NCBI RefSeq assembly: GCF_001742745.1 | Contig: NZ_MJAK01000002.1 | Coordinates: 248,001 to 312,000, forward strand | DNA from: Curtobacterium sp. ER1/6 | GTDB taxonomy: Bacteria > Actinomycetota > Actinomycetes > Actinomycetales > Microbacteriaceae | Length of the DNA: 64,000 nucleotides | Direction of reading: 5' to 3' | Shown: one piece after another, positions 35,555 to 47,354 of the stretch | Layout: every line of letters starts with the position of its first letter | Numbering within the stretch: position 1 is the stretch's first letter | Made by a program: the position numbers and the translations under genes | Notes under the pieces: model-generated | Databases searched by the model: none | Told to the model about the DNA's origin: nothing | Seen by the model: the letters and a program-made list of their open reading frames with translations, nothing else

Positions 35555-37297
35555 TCAGCGCCCGAACTCGAACCCGGCACCCGGGATCGCGGCGAGCAGG
35601 TCCTTCGTGTACTGCTCCTGCGGGGAGGCGAAGACCTCGTCGGTCGTCGCCTTCTCGACGATCTGCCCCTTGCGCATGACGCAGACGTTGTCCGCGACGA
35701 GGCGGACGACGGCGAGGTCGTGCGTGATGAAGAGGTAGGTCAGGTCGAGCTCGGTCTGCAGCTCGGTCAGCAGGTCGAGGATCTGCCCCTGCACGAGCAC
35801 GTCGAGCGCGGAGACCGCCTCGTCGAGCACGATGACCTCGGGCTTCAGCGCGAGTGCACGGGCGACGGCGATGCGCTGCCGCTGGCCACCGGACAGCTCG
35901 TTCGGGTAGCGGTTCACCATCGACTTCGGCAGGGCGACCTGGTCGAGCAGCTCGAGCACGCGGGCCCGGCGGCTCGCCTTGTCGCCCACCTTGTGCGTGG
36001 CCAGGGGCTCGGCGATCGTGTTCCCGACGTTGTACATCGGGTCCAGCGAGCCGTACGGGTCCTGGAACACCGGCTGCACGCGGCGGCGGAAGTCGAAGAG
36101 GTCCTTCCCCTTCAGCTCGCCGATGTCGATGCCGTCGAAGGTGACCGACCCGCTCGTGATGGACTCGAGCTGCAGCACGAGCTTCGCGACGGTCGACTTG
36201 CCCGAACCCGACTCCCCGACGAGCGCCGTGGTGGTGCCCTTCGGGATCGCGAAGGACACGTCGTCGACGGCCTTCAGCTCACGGGACTGCAGGTTCTTGC
36301 CGCGGAGCTTGTAGACCTTCTGGAGGTTCTTCACCACGATGAGGTCCTGCTTCGGGTGGTGCTCCCGCTCCTGGGCGCGGGCGATGAGCTCGTCGTCCTC
36401 GCTCCCGGCGTCCGCGATGTCGACCCGCTGGTGCTGCACCTTCGACTGGATGCGGCGGCTCGCGAGCGAGGGGGCCGCGGCGACGAGGCGCTGCGTGTAC
36501 GGGTGCTGCGGGTTCGCCAGGATCTCCTTGGACGGACCCGACTCGACGACCTGCCCCTTGTACATCACGACGAGCTTCTCGGCGCGCTCGGCGGCGAGTC
36601 CGAGGTCGTGCGTGATGAACAGGACCGAGGTACCGAAGTCGCGGGTCAGCGTCTCGAGGTGGTCGAGGATGACCCGCTGGACGGTGACGTCGAGCGCCGA
36701 GGTCGGCTCGTCGGCGATGAGCAGCTGCGGGCGGCTCGACAGACCGATGCCGATGAGCACGCGCTGCCGCATGCCGCCGGAGAACTCGTGCGGGAACTGC
36801 TTGAGCCGGGTGGCGGCGTCACCGAGGCCGGCCTCCTGCAGCACCTCGACCGCGCGGGCGCGGATCGCGTGCTTGCCGGTGGCCATGCCGTTGGCCTTGA
36901 TGGCCTCCTCGACCTGGAAGCCGATCGACCACAGCGGGTTGAGGTTCGACATCGGGTCCTGCGGGACGTAGCCGATCTCCTTCCCGCGGATGCCGGCCAT
37001 CTCCTTGTCGGACAGCCCGACGAGCTCGCGCCCGTTGAACTTGATCGACCCGCCGGTGACCTCGCCGGTGCCGGCGAGCAGCTTGATGATCGCCTGCGCG
37101 CTGGTCGACTTGCCCGAACCGGACTCGCCGACGATCGCCAGGCGCTCGCCCTGCTCGAGAGTGAAGTCGACGCCGCGGACGGCCTGCACGAGACCGCTCT
37201 GGGTGCGGAACCCGACCTGCAGGCCGGAGACCTCGAGCAGCGGCGCGCCGGAACCGGCCGGACGACGGGTGGTGGGATCGGTGAGCGTCTCAGTCAT
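35555..37297 (-). CDS. Double ATP-binding protein of the second peptide ABC importer
   Basis: 580 residues with two ABC domains. First: GESGSGKST, FSGGMRQR, LLIADEPTS. Second: GESGSGKST, LSGGQRQR, VIVLDEA (Glu then Ala where Pro is usual). It is shorter than the 715-residue protein at 32224 because the Cys-rich C-terminal extensions are reduced; the first domain ends in ASRRIQSKVQHQRVD. ATG 37297 overlaps the preceding permease stop by 4 bp (ATGA). Confidence 0.93.
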   Translation of the reverse strand: MTETLTDPTTRRPAGSGAPLLEVSGLQVGFRTQSGLVQAVRGVDFTLEQGERLAIVGESGSGKSTSAQAIIKLLAGTGEVTGGSIKFNGRELVGLSDKEMAGIRGKEIGYVPQDPMSNLNPLWSIGFQVEEAIKANGMATGKHAIRARAVEVLQEAGLGDAATRLKQFPHEFSGGMRQRVLIGIGLSSRPQLLIADEPTSALDVTVQRVILDHLETLTRDFGTSVLFITHDLGLAAERAEKLVVMYKGQVVESGPSKEILANPQHPYTQRLVAAAPSLASRRIQSKVQHQRVDIADAGSEDDELIARAQEREHHPKQDLIVVKNLQKVYKLRGKNLQSRELKAVDDVSFAIPKGTTTALVGESGSGKSTVAKLVLQLESITSGSVTFDGIDIGELKGKDLFDFRRRVQPVFQDPYGSLDPMYNVGNTIAEPLATHKVGDKASRRARVLELLDQVALPKSMVNRYPNELSGGQRQRIAVARALALKPEVIVLDEAVSALDVLVQGQILDLLTELQTELDLTYLFITHDLAVVRLVADNVCVMRKGQIVEKATTDEVFASPQEQYTKDLLAAIPGAGFEFGR

Positions 37298-38244
37298 CGA
37301 CGGGCCCTCGCCTTCGGGTCGAGCGCGTCGCGGACCACGTCGCCGAGGAGCAGGAACGCGAGCACGGTGATGGACAGGGCGGCGGACGGCCAGAAGATCG
37401 TCGACGGGTTGGTGCGGATCGACGTCTGCGCGGTGCCGATGTCGAGGCCCCAGCTGAGCGCCGACGGCGGCAGCCCGATGCCGAGGAACGACAGGGTGGC
37501 CTCGGCGACGATGAACGAACCGAGCGACACCGTCGCGATGACGATGACCGGTGCGATCGCGTTCGGGATCACGTGGCGGACCAGCGTGGTGAAGCGGCTG
37601 ACGCCGAGCGCCGCGGAGGCGGTGACGTAGTCGGACTGCTTCGCGCTGAGCACGGCGCCGCGCATGATGCGGGCGATCTGCGGCCACGCGAACGCGGCGA
37701 GCACGAGGGCCACCGTGATCGCGTTGCGCGCCGGGATGACCGACATGATCACGATCGCGCCGAGGATGGTCGGGATCGAGAAGAAGATGTCACCGATGCG
37801 GGAGACGATCGTGTCGAGCCAGCCGCCGTAGAAGCCGGCGAGGGCGCCGATGATGATGCCGACGAGCGACACCAGGATCGTGGCGACGAGGCCGACGATG
37901 ACCGAGCTGCGCGCACCCCAGATGACACGGGCGTACACGTCGTAGCCCTGGCGGTTGTACCCGAGCGGGTGACCCGGACGGGCACCCTCGTCGCTGAAGT
38001 CGAGGTTCGCCGCGCGCGGGTCCACGTGGGTGAACAGCCCGGGGAAGATCGCGACGACGAGCACGAGCAGGATGAGGACCGAGGAGATCCAGAAGGTCGG
38101 TCGGACGCGCATGGAGTCCCACGCGTCGGTCCAGGTCGACCGGGTCTTCTCGGACTCGTCGACCTGGTCCACCGCCTGCAGCGGCGTCTCCTCGATCGGC
38201 GCGACGTAGTGCGTCGCGGAGCGGGGTTCGGCGTTACTTGGCAT
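37294..38244 (-). CDS. ABC transporter permease (DppC/OppC type)
   Basis: 316 residues. A 50-residue hydrophilic N-terminus is followed by an OppC_N helix (TFWISSVLILLVLVVAIFPG) and five more segments. The coupling segment is YVTASAALGVSRFTTLVRHVIPN and the end is LGDVVRDALDPKA. Overlaps the upstream permease by 11 bp and the ATPase by 4 bp. Confidence 0.92.
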   Translation of the reverse strand: MPSNAEPRSATHYVAPIEETPLQAVDQVDESEKTRSTWTDAWDSMRVRPTFWISSVLILLVLVVAIFPGLFTHVDPRAANLDFSDEGARPGHPLGYNRQGYDVYARVIWGARSSVIVGLVATILVSLVGIIIGALAGFYGGWLDTIVSRIGDIFFSIPTILGAIVIMSVIPARNAITVALVLAAFAWPQIARIMRGAVLSAKQSDYVTASAALGVSRFTTLVRHVIPNAIAPVIVIATVSLGSFIVAEATLSFLGIGLPPSALSWGLDIGTAQTSIRTNPSTIFWPSAALSITVLAFLLLGDVVRDALDPKARARR

Positions 38245-39163
38245 AGCGGATCCTCGGGTCCAGGACGGCGTAGAGCAGGTCGACCAGGAGGTTGGCGAGC
38301 ATGAAGATGATGACCATCACGGCGACGAAGGAGACGACCGTGGGGCCCTCGCCGAGCTTGACGGCGCGGAAGACCGTACCGCCGACACCGTTGATGTTGA
38401 AGATGCCCTCGGTCACGACCGCGCCGACCATCAGGTTGCCGATGTCGACACCGAGGTAGGTCACCACGGGGATGAGCGAGTTGCGGAAGATGTGCACGCC
38501 GACCACGCGGCGACGGGGCAGGCCCTTCGCGGTGGCGGTCCGGACGAAGTCCGCGTTCATGTTCTCGGCGACGCTCGCACGCGTGAGTCGGACGATGTAC
38601 GCGAACGAGACCGTCGCGAGCACGATCGCCGGGAGCACGAGCTCCGACCACGGCGCCTGACCGGAGACGGTCACGCGGAACAGCCCGAGCTGGATGCCGA
38701 AGACGTACTGCAGCAGGAAGCCGACGACGAAGGTCGGGACCGAGATGAGCAGCAGCGAGACGACGAGGGCGGTGGTGTCGAACCACTTGCCCTTCTTCAG
38801 CCCCGCGATGACGCCGACGACGATGCCGGCGACGGCCTCGAACAGCAGGGCGAGGAGCGCGAGGCGCGCGGTGATCGGGAACGCCGACGCGAGCTGCTGC
38901 GACACCGGCAGGCCCGAGTAGGTGACACCGAGGTCGCCGCGGAACACGCCACCGATCCACAGCAGGTACTGCACCAGGAACGGCTTGTCCAGGTTGTACT
39001 GCTGCCGGAGCTGCTCGATCACCTGCGGCGACGGCTGGCGGTCACCGAACAGCGCGGCGATCGGGTCGCCGGGCAGCGAGAAGACCATGAAGTAGATGAG
39101 GAACGTGGCCCCGAAGAAGACGGGGATGAGCTGCAGGAGGCGCTTGCCGAGGTACCAGAGCAT
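38234..39163 (-). CDS. ABC transporter permease (DppB/OppB type)
   Basis: 309 residues, six hydrophobic segments. The N-terminus MLWYLGKRLLQLIPVFFGAT fits OppB. The large external loop contains QQYNLDKPFLVQYLLW, and the coupling segment is FVRTATAKGLPRRRVVGVHIFRN. ATG 39163 was preferred over the longer frame to 39241 because family homology begins there. Separated from the binding-protein gene by 244 bp with a hairpin. Confidence 0.92.
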   Translation of the reverse strand: MLWYLGKRLLQLIPVFFGATFLIYFMVFSLPGDPIAALFGDRQPSPQVIEQLRQQYNLDKPFLVQYLLWIGGVFRGDLGVTYSGLPVSQQLASAFPITARLALLALLFEAVAGIVVGVIAGLKKGKWFDTTALVVSLLLISVPTFVVGFLLQYVFGIQLGLFRVTVSGQAPWSELVLPAIVLATVSFAYIVRLTRASVAENMNADFVRTATAKGLPRRRVVGVHIFRNSLIPVVTYLGVDIGNLMVGAVVTEGIFNINGVGGTVFRAVKLGEGPTVVSFVAVMVIIFMLANLLVDLLYAVLDPRIRYAK

Positions 39164-39300
39164 CAGATCGCTCGGTCCTGCGCGGGGCGCATGTCGTTCA
39201 GGTTCATGTCGTGAAGGGGTGGACGGCTCGCGGGTCGGCACGGGTGTCCGGTGCGGGCGGCGGCGCCCGCGGTGGTGGGGGTGGTGTTGCCGCCGAGGTA

Positions 39301-39336
39301 CGGGGGCCCGGAGACCGTGTGGTCTCCGGACCCCCG
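39301..39336 (-). terminator. Intra-operon hairpin after the binding-protein gene
   Basis: 16-bp stem with one mismatch (39301-39316 with 39321-39336), loop GTGT. It lies between the binding-protein stop and the first permease. Such partial terminators often leave binding-protein mRNA in excess over the membrane subunits. Confidence 0.7.
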
Positions 39337-39407
39337 TCCGGTGGCCGCGGAGCAGGATACCTGCTCGCGGTGGGTCTCCGCGGTGTTCGACCGCAGGGAG
39401 ACCGGTG

Positions 39408-41036
39408 TTACTTGGTGACCTCGATGTCGTAGTACAGCGGCACGGAGTCCCAACCGAACTTGACGTTCTTCACGTTGTCGGCCGACCAGACGCCGGTGAC
39501 GTTGGAGTACCAGAGCGGGATCTCGGGCAGGTCCTTGAAGAGCAGCTCCTGGGCCTGGTCGAAGATCTTGTTGCCCTCTTCGACGGTGGCGGCCGAACGG
39601 CCCTTCGCGAGCAGGTCGTTGTACTCGGTCGAGTCGTAGCGCGCGTAGTTGCTCGACGAGCCCTCACCCATGGTCGGGCCGAGGAAGTTGTACAGCGACG
39701 GGTAGTCGGCCTGCCAACCGGTGCGGCTACCGCCCGTGAGCTTGTCCTGCGTCTGCGCGTCCAGGGCTTCCTGGAACGTCGGGATCGCCTTGCCCTCGGC
39801 CTTGATGCCGAGCGTGTTGGAGATCGAGTTGGTGACCGCGGTCACCCAGGCCTCGTGGCCGCCGTCCGCGTTGTAGGCGATCGACAGGGTCTCGTCGTAC
39901 GGCGAGATCTTGTTCGCCTCGGCCCAGAGCTTCTTGGCCTCGTCGGGGTTGTACTCGAGCACGTCCGAGCCCTCGAGGTCGCCGTTCCAGCCGGAGATCA
40001 CCGGGGAGGTGAAGTCCTTGGCCGGGGTGCGCGTGCCGTCGAAGATCTTGTCGGTGATCTGCTTGCGGTTGACCGCCATCGACAGGGCCTCACGACGGAG
40101 CTTGCCCTCGTCGCCGCTCCAGTGCTTCAGGTAGTAGGGCAGGTAGAAGCCCTGGAAGATCGCCGCGGCCTGGTTGACGTTCGAGTCGGGGAAGTCCGAC
40201 TTGTAGGTCTGGAAGGCGCTGTCCGGGATCGCGTCGAGGACGTCGAGGTTGCCGCCCTGCACGTCCGCGTAGGCGGTGTCCTGCGAGGTGTAGAACGTGA
40301 TCGTCAGACCACCGTTCTTCGGCTTGCGCTTGCCCGCGTAGTCCTTGTTCGTGACGAGCTTGATCGACTGGTTGTGCGTCCACGCACCCTTGCCGTCGAG
40401 CTTGTACGGGCCGTTGCCGATCGGGTTCTCGCCGAACGCCTTGGTGTCGTCGTAGAACGACGACGGCAGCGGCATGAACGCCGAGTAGCCGAGCGACAGC
40501 GGGAAGTCCGACTGCGCCGACTTCAGCGTGACGGTGAACTCGTCGTCGCCGACGACCTTGAGGCCGGTGAGCTTCGAGTCCTTGTCGGCGTCGTAGCCGA
40601 CGATGTTCTCGAAGAAGTAGCTCGCGCTCTGCGCGTTCGACTTCTGCGCCGCCCAGTCCCACGCCTTCGTGAAGGACTCGGCCGTGACCTTCTCACCGTT
40701 GGTGAAGGTGTAGCCGGTGTTGAGCTTGATGTCGTAGGTCTTCGAGTCATCGGTGTCGATGCTCTTCGCGACCTCGTTCACCGGCTTGCCGTCGGCGTCG
40801 TAGGAGACGAGACCCTCGAAGATCGACGTGATGATCTTGCCGCCACCGGTCTCGGTGGAGTTCGAGGGGATGAGCGGGTTCTGGGGCTCGGAGCCGTTCG
40901 TGGTGACGATGCCCGACGCGTTGGTCGAGCCCGAGTCACCGCCGTTGCTGCTGCCGTTGCTGGAGCAGCCGGTCAGGGCGATTGCTGTGGCCCCGAGCAC
41001 GGCGAGGGCAGAGAGCCCAGCGCGCTTCTTGATCAA
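39408..41036 (-). CDS. ABC transporter substrate-binding lipoprotein (oligopeptide family)
   Basis: 542-residue family 5 solute-binding protein. Signal peptide MIKKRAGLSALAVLGATAIA with lipobox LTGC (Cys about residue 24), a Ser/Gly/Asn-rich linker, then the SBP_bac_5 core resembling OppA (NTGYTFTNGEKVTAESFTKAWDW; GNGPYKL). It starts with TTG, decided by a strong AGGAGG 5 nt upstream and the perfect signal peptide; the longer frame to 41312 is not credible. First gene of the second importer operon. Confidence 0.92.
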   Translation of the reverse strand: MIKKRAGLSALAVLGATAIALTGCSSNGSSNGGDSGSTNASGIVTTNGSEPQNPLIPSNSTETGGGKIITSIFEGLVSYDADGKPVNEVAKSIDTDDSKTYDIKLNTGYTFTNGEKVTAESFTKAWDWAAQKSNAQSASYFFENIVGYDADKDSKLTGLKVVGDDEFTVTLKSAQSDFPLSLGYSAFMPLPSSFYDDTKAFGENPIGNGPYKLDGKGAWTHNQSIKLVTNKDYAGKRKPKNGGLTITFYTSQDTAYADVQGGNLDVLDAIPDSAFQTYKSDFPDSNVNQAAAIFQGFYLPYYLKHWSGDEGKLRREALSMAVNRKQITDKIFDGTRTPAKDFTSPVISGWNGDLEGSDVLEYNPDEAKKLWAEANKISPYDETLSIAYNADGGHEAWVTAVTNSISNTLGIKAEGKAIPTFQEALDAQTQDKLTGGSRTGWQADYPSLYNFLGPTMGEGSSSNYARYDSTEYNDLLAKGRSAATVEEGNKIFDQAQELLFKDLPEIPLWYSNVTGVWSADNVKNVKFGWDSVPLYYDIEVTK

Positions 41037-41099
41037 GGTTCCTCCTGGTGCATGGGACGCGCCAGGCACAGAGGTGCTGCCGGGCGCGCTTGTCCTTGC

Positions 41100-41129
41100 A
41101 CTGTAGGCAGTGCCAGGACCCCCGACCAA
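41100..41129 (-). promoter_or_regulatory. Candidate promoter of the second peptide-transport operon
   Basis: On the minus strand TTGGTC (41124-41129) is followed after 18 bp by TACAGT (41100-41105), leaving a leader of about 55 nt before the TTG start. The rest of 41037-41405 holds the motif at 41242 and the gcvP terminator. Confidence 0.45.
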
Positions 41130-41241
41130 ACCCAGCGACCATCGGTTACAAACCGGAAACCAAGTTGCAGGATCGTTGCGAGAGGATGCAAGATTCGGGC
41201 GCTCGCGCCGGGGCCGTGCGGGTTTGTTGCTTCCGCATCGA

Positions 41242-41251
41242 ACATGTTGCA
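41242..41251. promoter_or_regulatory. ACATGTTGCA motif upstream of the second binding-protein gene
   Basis: Identical to 30206-30215. It lies 206 bp upstream of the TTG start, just beyond the candidate promoter. Confidence 0.35.
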
Positions 41252-41330
41252 CGAGCGCAGACCGTGTGCAAGACGAGCAGCCCTCGCCCGGAGCTGGAGC
41301 GCTCCCATCCACTCCCGGCCGCGGAGACGG

Positions 41331-41364
41331 GTGTGCCCCGCCCGGATCACCGGACGGGGCACAC
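41331..41364. terminator. gcvP terminator hairpin
   Basis: 10-bp outer stem (41331-41340 with 41355-41364) plus an inner CCGG pairing, 42 bp beyond the gcvP stop on the minus strand. Confidence 0.75.
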
Positions 41365-41405
41365 GCTACGCGTTCGAGGACGTCTCCGCCGTCGTATGAC
41401 GTCGA

Positions 41406-44326
<2,921 letters not shown>

Positions 44327-44330
<4 letters not shown>

Positions 44331-44704
44331 GCGATGGACGCCCGGTACGCGTCGTGGTCCATCAGGTCCTCGGGGAACGAGGTGCCGTCGACCTTGAGCT
44401 TGACGAGCCAGCCGGCACCGAACGGGTCCTGGTTGACGGTGTCGGGGGCGTCGACGACGGCGTCGTTGATCGCGACCACCTCGCCCTCGATCGGGGCGAA
44501 GAGCTCGCCGACGCTCTTGGTCGACTCGATCTCGCCGATCTGCTCGCCGGCGGTCGTCGCGGTGCCCACGGCGGGCAGCTCGACGTAGACGACGTCACCG
44601 AGCTGCTCGGCGGCGTGGTCGGTGATGCCGACGGTGACGGTGTCGCCCTCGACGAGGATCCACTCGTGGTCGGCGGTGTACTGGAGTGCGGTCTGGTCGG
44701 TCAC
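44327..44704 (-). CDS. gcvH: Glycine cleavage system H protein
   Basis: 125 residues; lipoyl carrier shuttling the aminomethyl intermediate. The lipoylated lysine is in [10 protein letters not shown] (about residue 63). Typical start YTADHEWI and end VKLKVDG. GTG 44704 gives the family length; the open frame further upstream lies inside gcvT. 4 bp after gcvT. Confidence 0.96.
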
Positions 44705-44708
44705 GGTG

Positions 44709-45812
44709 TCAGCCTCTCGGAGTGCGACGGTAGAAGGGGAACGGGGTGACGATGCTGGGGATCGCGGTCCCGCGGACGTCGATGTGCAGGAGCTGTCCCT
44801 CGCCGGCCACGGCCGGGTCGACGAAGGCCATGGCGACGGGGTGTCCCAGCGTCGGCGAGAGCGCCCCGGACGTGACGGTGCCGACGACCTGCCCGTCGTG
44901 CACCACGTCGTACCCGGCGCGCGGCGCACGGCGTCCCTCGGTCACGAGGCCGACGAGCACGCGGGCGTCCTCCGCAGGCTGCACGCCGGCGTCCCCGACG
45001 AACGAACCCGAGGTGGCGACGACCCGACCGAGCCCGGCCTGTGCCGGACGCACGGTGGCGTCGAGCTCGTGCCCGTAGAGCGGCATGCCGGCCTCGAGCC
45101 GCAGGGTGTCGCGGGCGGCGAGCCCGGCGGGCACCACGCCGCGGTCGGCGCCGGTCTCGAGCAGCGCGTCCCAGATCGCGGTCGCGACGTCGGTGTCGCT
45201 GTAGATCTCGAAGCCGTCCTCGCCCGTGTAGCCGGTGCGCGCGACGAGCACCTCGGCGCCGTCGAACAGCGCGTGCAGGACCCGGTAGTAGCGGAGCTCG
45301 TCCAGCGGGGTCTCGGGCTGCAGCCGGTCGGCCACGACCAGCGCGTCGAGCGTGCCCGCTGCGGCCGGACCCTGGATCGCCACGAGGGCGGTGCTGTCGG
45401 AGTCGTCCGACACGACGACGTCGAGGCCCGCGACACGTGCGGTCAGGGTGTCGACGGCGACGGCCCGGTTCGCGGCGTTCGCGACGACGAGGAAGACGTC
45501 CTCCCCCGTGCGGTAGACGACGAGGTCGTCGAGGATGCCGCCGTCCTCGGCCAGGAGGAGCGAGTACTTCGCGCGGCCGACCGGCATCGCGCCGAAGGAA
45601 CCGGCGAGCGCGTGGTCGAGGAACGCCACGGCGTCGGGGCCGCTGACGCCGACCTCGGCCATGTGCGACAGGTCGAAGACCCCGGCAGCCGTGCGCACCG
45701 CGTGGTGCTCGGCGAGGTCGGACGAGTACCGCACGGGCATGCGGTAGCCGGCGAAGTCGGTGAAGGTGGCGCCCGCGGCCTCGTGCGCGGACTCGAGTGG
45801 GGAGGAACGCAT
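44709..45812 (-). CDS. gcvT: Aminomethyltransferase, glycine cleavage T protein
   Basis: 367 residues; transfers the methylene group to tetrahydrofolate and releases ammonia. Family signatures: [13 protein letters not shown] at the start, [27 protein letters not shown], and [21 protein letters not shown] 45812 has AGGAG about 9 nt upstream. First gene of gcvTHP, directly downstream of a tandem glycine riboswitch. Confidence 0.96.
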   Translation of the reverse strand: MRSSPLESAHEAAGATFTDFAGYRMPVRYSSDLAEHHAVRTAAGVFDLSHMAEVGVSGPDAVAFLDHALAGSFGAMPVGRAKYSLLLAEDGGILDDLVVYRTGEDVFLVVANAANRAVAVDTLTARVAGLDVVVSDDSDSTALVAIQGPAAAGTLDALVVADRLQPETPLDELRYYRVLHALFDGAEVLVARTGYTGEDGFEIYSDTDVATAIWDALLETGADRGVVPAGLAARDTLRLEAGMPLYGHELDATVRPAQAGLGRVVATSGSFVGDAGVQPAEDARVLVGLVTEGRRAPRAGYDVVHDGQVVGTVTSGALSPTLGHPVAMAFVDPAVAGEGQLLHIDVRGTAIPSIVTPFPFYRRTPRG

Positions 45813-45838
45813 GACGGAGTTCTCCTGGCATCGGCAGG

Positions 45839-45859
45839 ACCCGACGGACGTCGTCGGGT
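45839..45859 (-). promoter_or_regulatory. Hairpin between riboswitch and gcvT ribosome site
   Basis: 8-bp stem (45839-45846 with 45852-45859) immediately 3' of the second aptamer and just before the gcvT ribosome site. Likely part of the expression platform. Confidence 0.5.
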
Positions 45860-45865
45860 GGGAAC

Positions 45866-46066
45866 TCCCCCTCTGTCATGGGCCTGAGAGTTTCACCGCG
45901 GCCCGTGAGGTCCGGCGGCTTTCACCGTGGGCGAGACACCGCGGACGCCCGGGCGGGGACGCGTGCCTGCTTTTCAGAGTGGCCTGTCCGCTGCGGTGTG
46001 GGACCTGAGAGATTGACGGGGAGGTTGCTCCTTCGGTGCCGTGCGCGTGCGCTCGGCTCTCCCGCG
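45866..46066 (-). ncRNA. Tandem glycine riboswitch
   Basis: Read on the minus strand, the first aptamer begins CGGGAGAGCC near 46066 and includes CACCGAAGGAGCAA and CAATCTCTCAGG, then a GGACAGG...CTCTGAAAAG arm. The second contains CACGGTGAAAGCCGCC, GTGAAACTCTCAGGCCC and ends GACAGAGGGGGA near 45866. These are the conserved blocks of the two glycine aptamers (CTCTCAGG in each, GGAGCAA). Glycine binding normally turns on gcvTHP to burn excess glycine. A linker with AAAAG joins the aptamers. Confidence 0.93.
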
Positions 46067-46169
46067 GCGGGTGATCGGCCGGTGTTGAGTTGTGCTGCGA
46101 CGAGCATACCGATCCCGCGTTTCGGGCATGTGTCGCGGCCGGGCGTTCGACGTCTCGTAGAATGCGGGG

Positions 46170-46559
46170 ATGGCAGGACAGCGATCGCGCCCCCGCGGGC
46201 AGCTCGAGCAGGCCGTCCTCGAGACCCTGCGCGCCGCGGCGGACGGCGGCGACGACTCCGGGTGCACCGCGCGGCAGGTCCTCGACGCCTTCTCGGAGCC
46301 GCGCCCGGCGCTGACCACCGTGCTCACCGTGCTCGACCGCCTCGGCCGCAAGGGCCAGGTCGAGCGGCGCGAGCACGACGACGCCCCGCTGACCTTCCGC
46401 GCCGTGCACAGCCGGGAGCAGCAGACCGCCTCCCTCATGTCGAGCGCGCTCGCCGCCGCGTCGGACCGCGAGGCAGCACTGCTGCAGTTCACCGGGTCGC
46501 TCGCCTCGGACGACCTCGACGTCCTGCGCCGCGCCCTCGACGCCCGAGCCCGCTCCTGA
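46170..46559 (+). CDS. BlaI/MecI/CopY family transcriptional repressor
   Basis: 129 residues. Winged helix fold with LEQAVLETLRAA at the N-terminus, CTARQVLDAFSEPRPALTTVLTVLDRLGRKGQVERREHD as recognition helix and wing, and a C-terminal dimerisation helix pair. The repressor is normally cleaved on signalling by a membrane M56 protein; such a gene follows 13 bp downstream. ATG is 6 nt after TAGAAT (46158-46163): leaderless. No beta-lactamase or copper exporter is nearby, so the regulon is unknown. Confidence 0.88.
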   Translation: MAGQRSRPRGQLEQAVLETLRAAADGGDDSGCTARQVLDAFSEPRPALTTVLTVLDRLGRKGQVERREHDDAPLTFRAVHSREQQTASLMSSALAAASDREAALLQFTGSLASDDLDVLRRALDARARS

Positions 46560-46572
46560 CCGGAACCGAGCA

Positions 46573-47307
46573 GTGGTCGTCGCCGGAGTCGCCCTCATCG
46601 CCCTCGCCCTCGTCGTCGTGGTGGTCGCCCCGCGCGTCCTGACCCGGTCCGCCTGGACGATCGACCGGCCCCGGACGGCGCTCGTCTCGTGGTCCGTCGC
46701 GGTCGTGCTCGGCGTGGTCGGCTTCGTGGTCGGGGTCGCCCTCGTCGTCGTGGCCGACCGCCCGCTCGACCCCTTCCGGCTCGTCGAGTCCCCGACGCAC
46801 GGCCTGAACCTCGGCGTCGCGCTGCTCGGCGTGGCCGCGTTCGTCGTCGCGGTCCGCGTCCGTCCCGGCGCCGAGCACGAGGCGGTCCGGCAGGCGATGC
46901 GGTCCGGCGCCGCGCCGCACCGCGAGATCGACGGCACCCCCGTCGCGCTCGTCGAGGCGGACCACGCGCTCGCCTGCGCGGTGCCCGGTCGCGCCGGCGG
47001 CGTGCTCGTGAGCACCGGGCTCGCGGACCTGCTGCGGACCGACGAACTGGAGGCCGTGGTCGCCCACGAGCGCGCGCACCTGACCCAGCGCCACGCGGTC
47101 GCCGTCGCGGTCGCCGAGTCGATCGAGCGTGCCGTCCCGTGGGTGCCCGGCGCGCGCGCCATGGCGCGCTCGACGCGCGTGCTCGTCGAGTTCGCGGCCG
47201 ACGACGCGGCGGCCCGACGCGTCGGACGCGACGCCCTGCGCCGAGCGGTGCTCGTGGCGGACGGGACGAGCGCGCTCGGGGCGATCCGCGCCTCCCGGCT
47301 GGGCTGA
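46573..47307 (+). CDS. M56-family membrane metallopeptidase (BlaR1-like sensor without ligand domain)
   Basis: 244 residues. Three hydrophobic N-terminal segments, then the protease domain with zinc motif AHERAHLTQRH (HExxH, about residue 160) and a following E in VEFAADDAAARR. There is no penicillin-binding sensor domain as in BlaR1. Together with the BlaI-like repressor it forms a minimal repressor-protease pair common in actinobacteria. GTG start. Confidence 0.87.
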   Translation: MVVAGVALIALALVVVVVAPRVLTRSAWTIDRPRTALVSWSVAVVLGVVGFVVGVALVVVADRPLDPFRLVESPTHGLNLGVALLGVAAFVVAVRVRPGAEHEAVRQAMRSGAAPHREIDGTPVALVEADHALACAVPGRAGGVLVSTGLADLLRTDELEAVVAHERAHLTQRHAVAVAVAESIERAVPWVPGARAMARSTRVLVEFAADDAAARRVGRDALRRAVLVADGTSALGAIRASRLG

Positions 47308-47354
47308 CGGCCGCCGCGCGCACGTCGGCGGTGAGGCATAGGGTTGCAGGCACC

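Noticed and set aside
34424-35738. Plus-strand open frames crossing the inverted-repeat block
   Set aside because: Composition is Arg/Pro/Ala only, they run antisense into the PH-domain gene, and the stretch is explained by repeats.
45760-46008. Plus-strand open frame over the riboswitch
   Set aside because: It lies opposite conserved aptamer blocks and the gcvT start; no ribosome site or domain.
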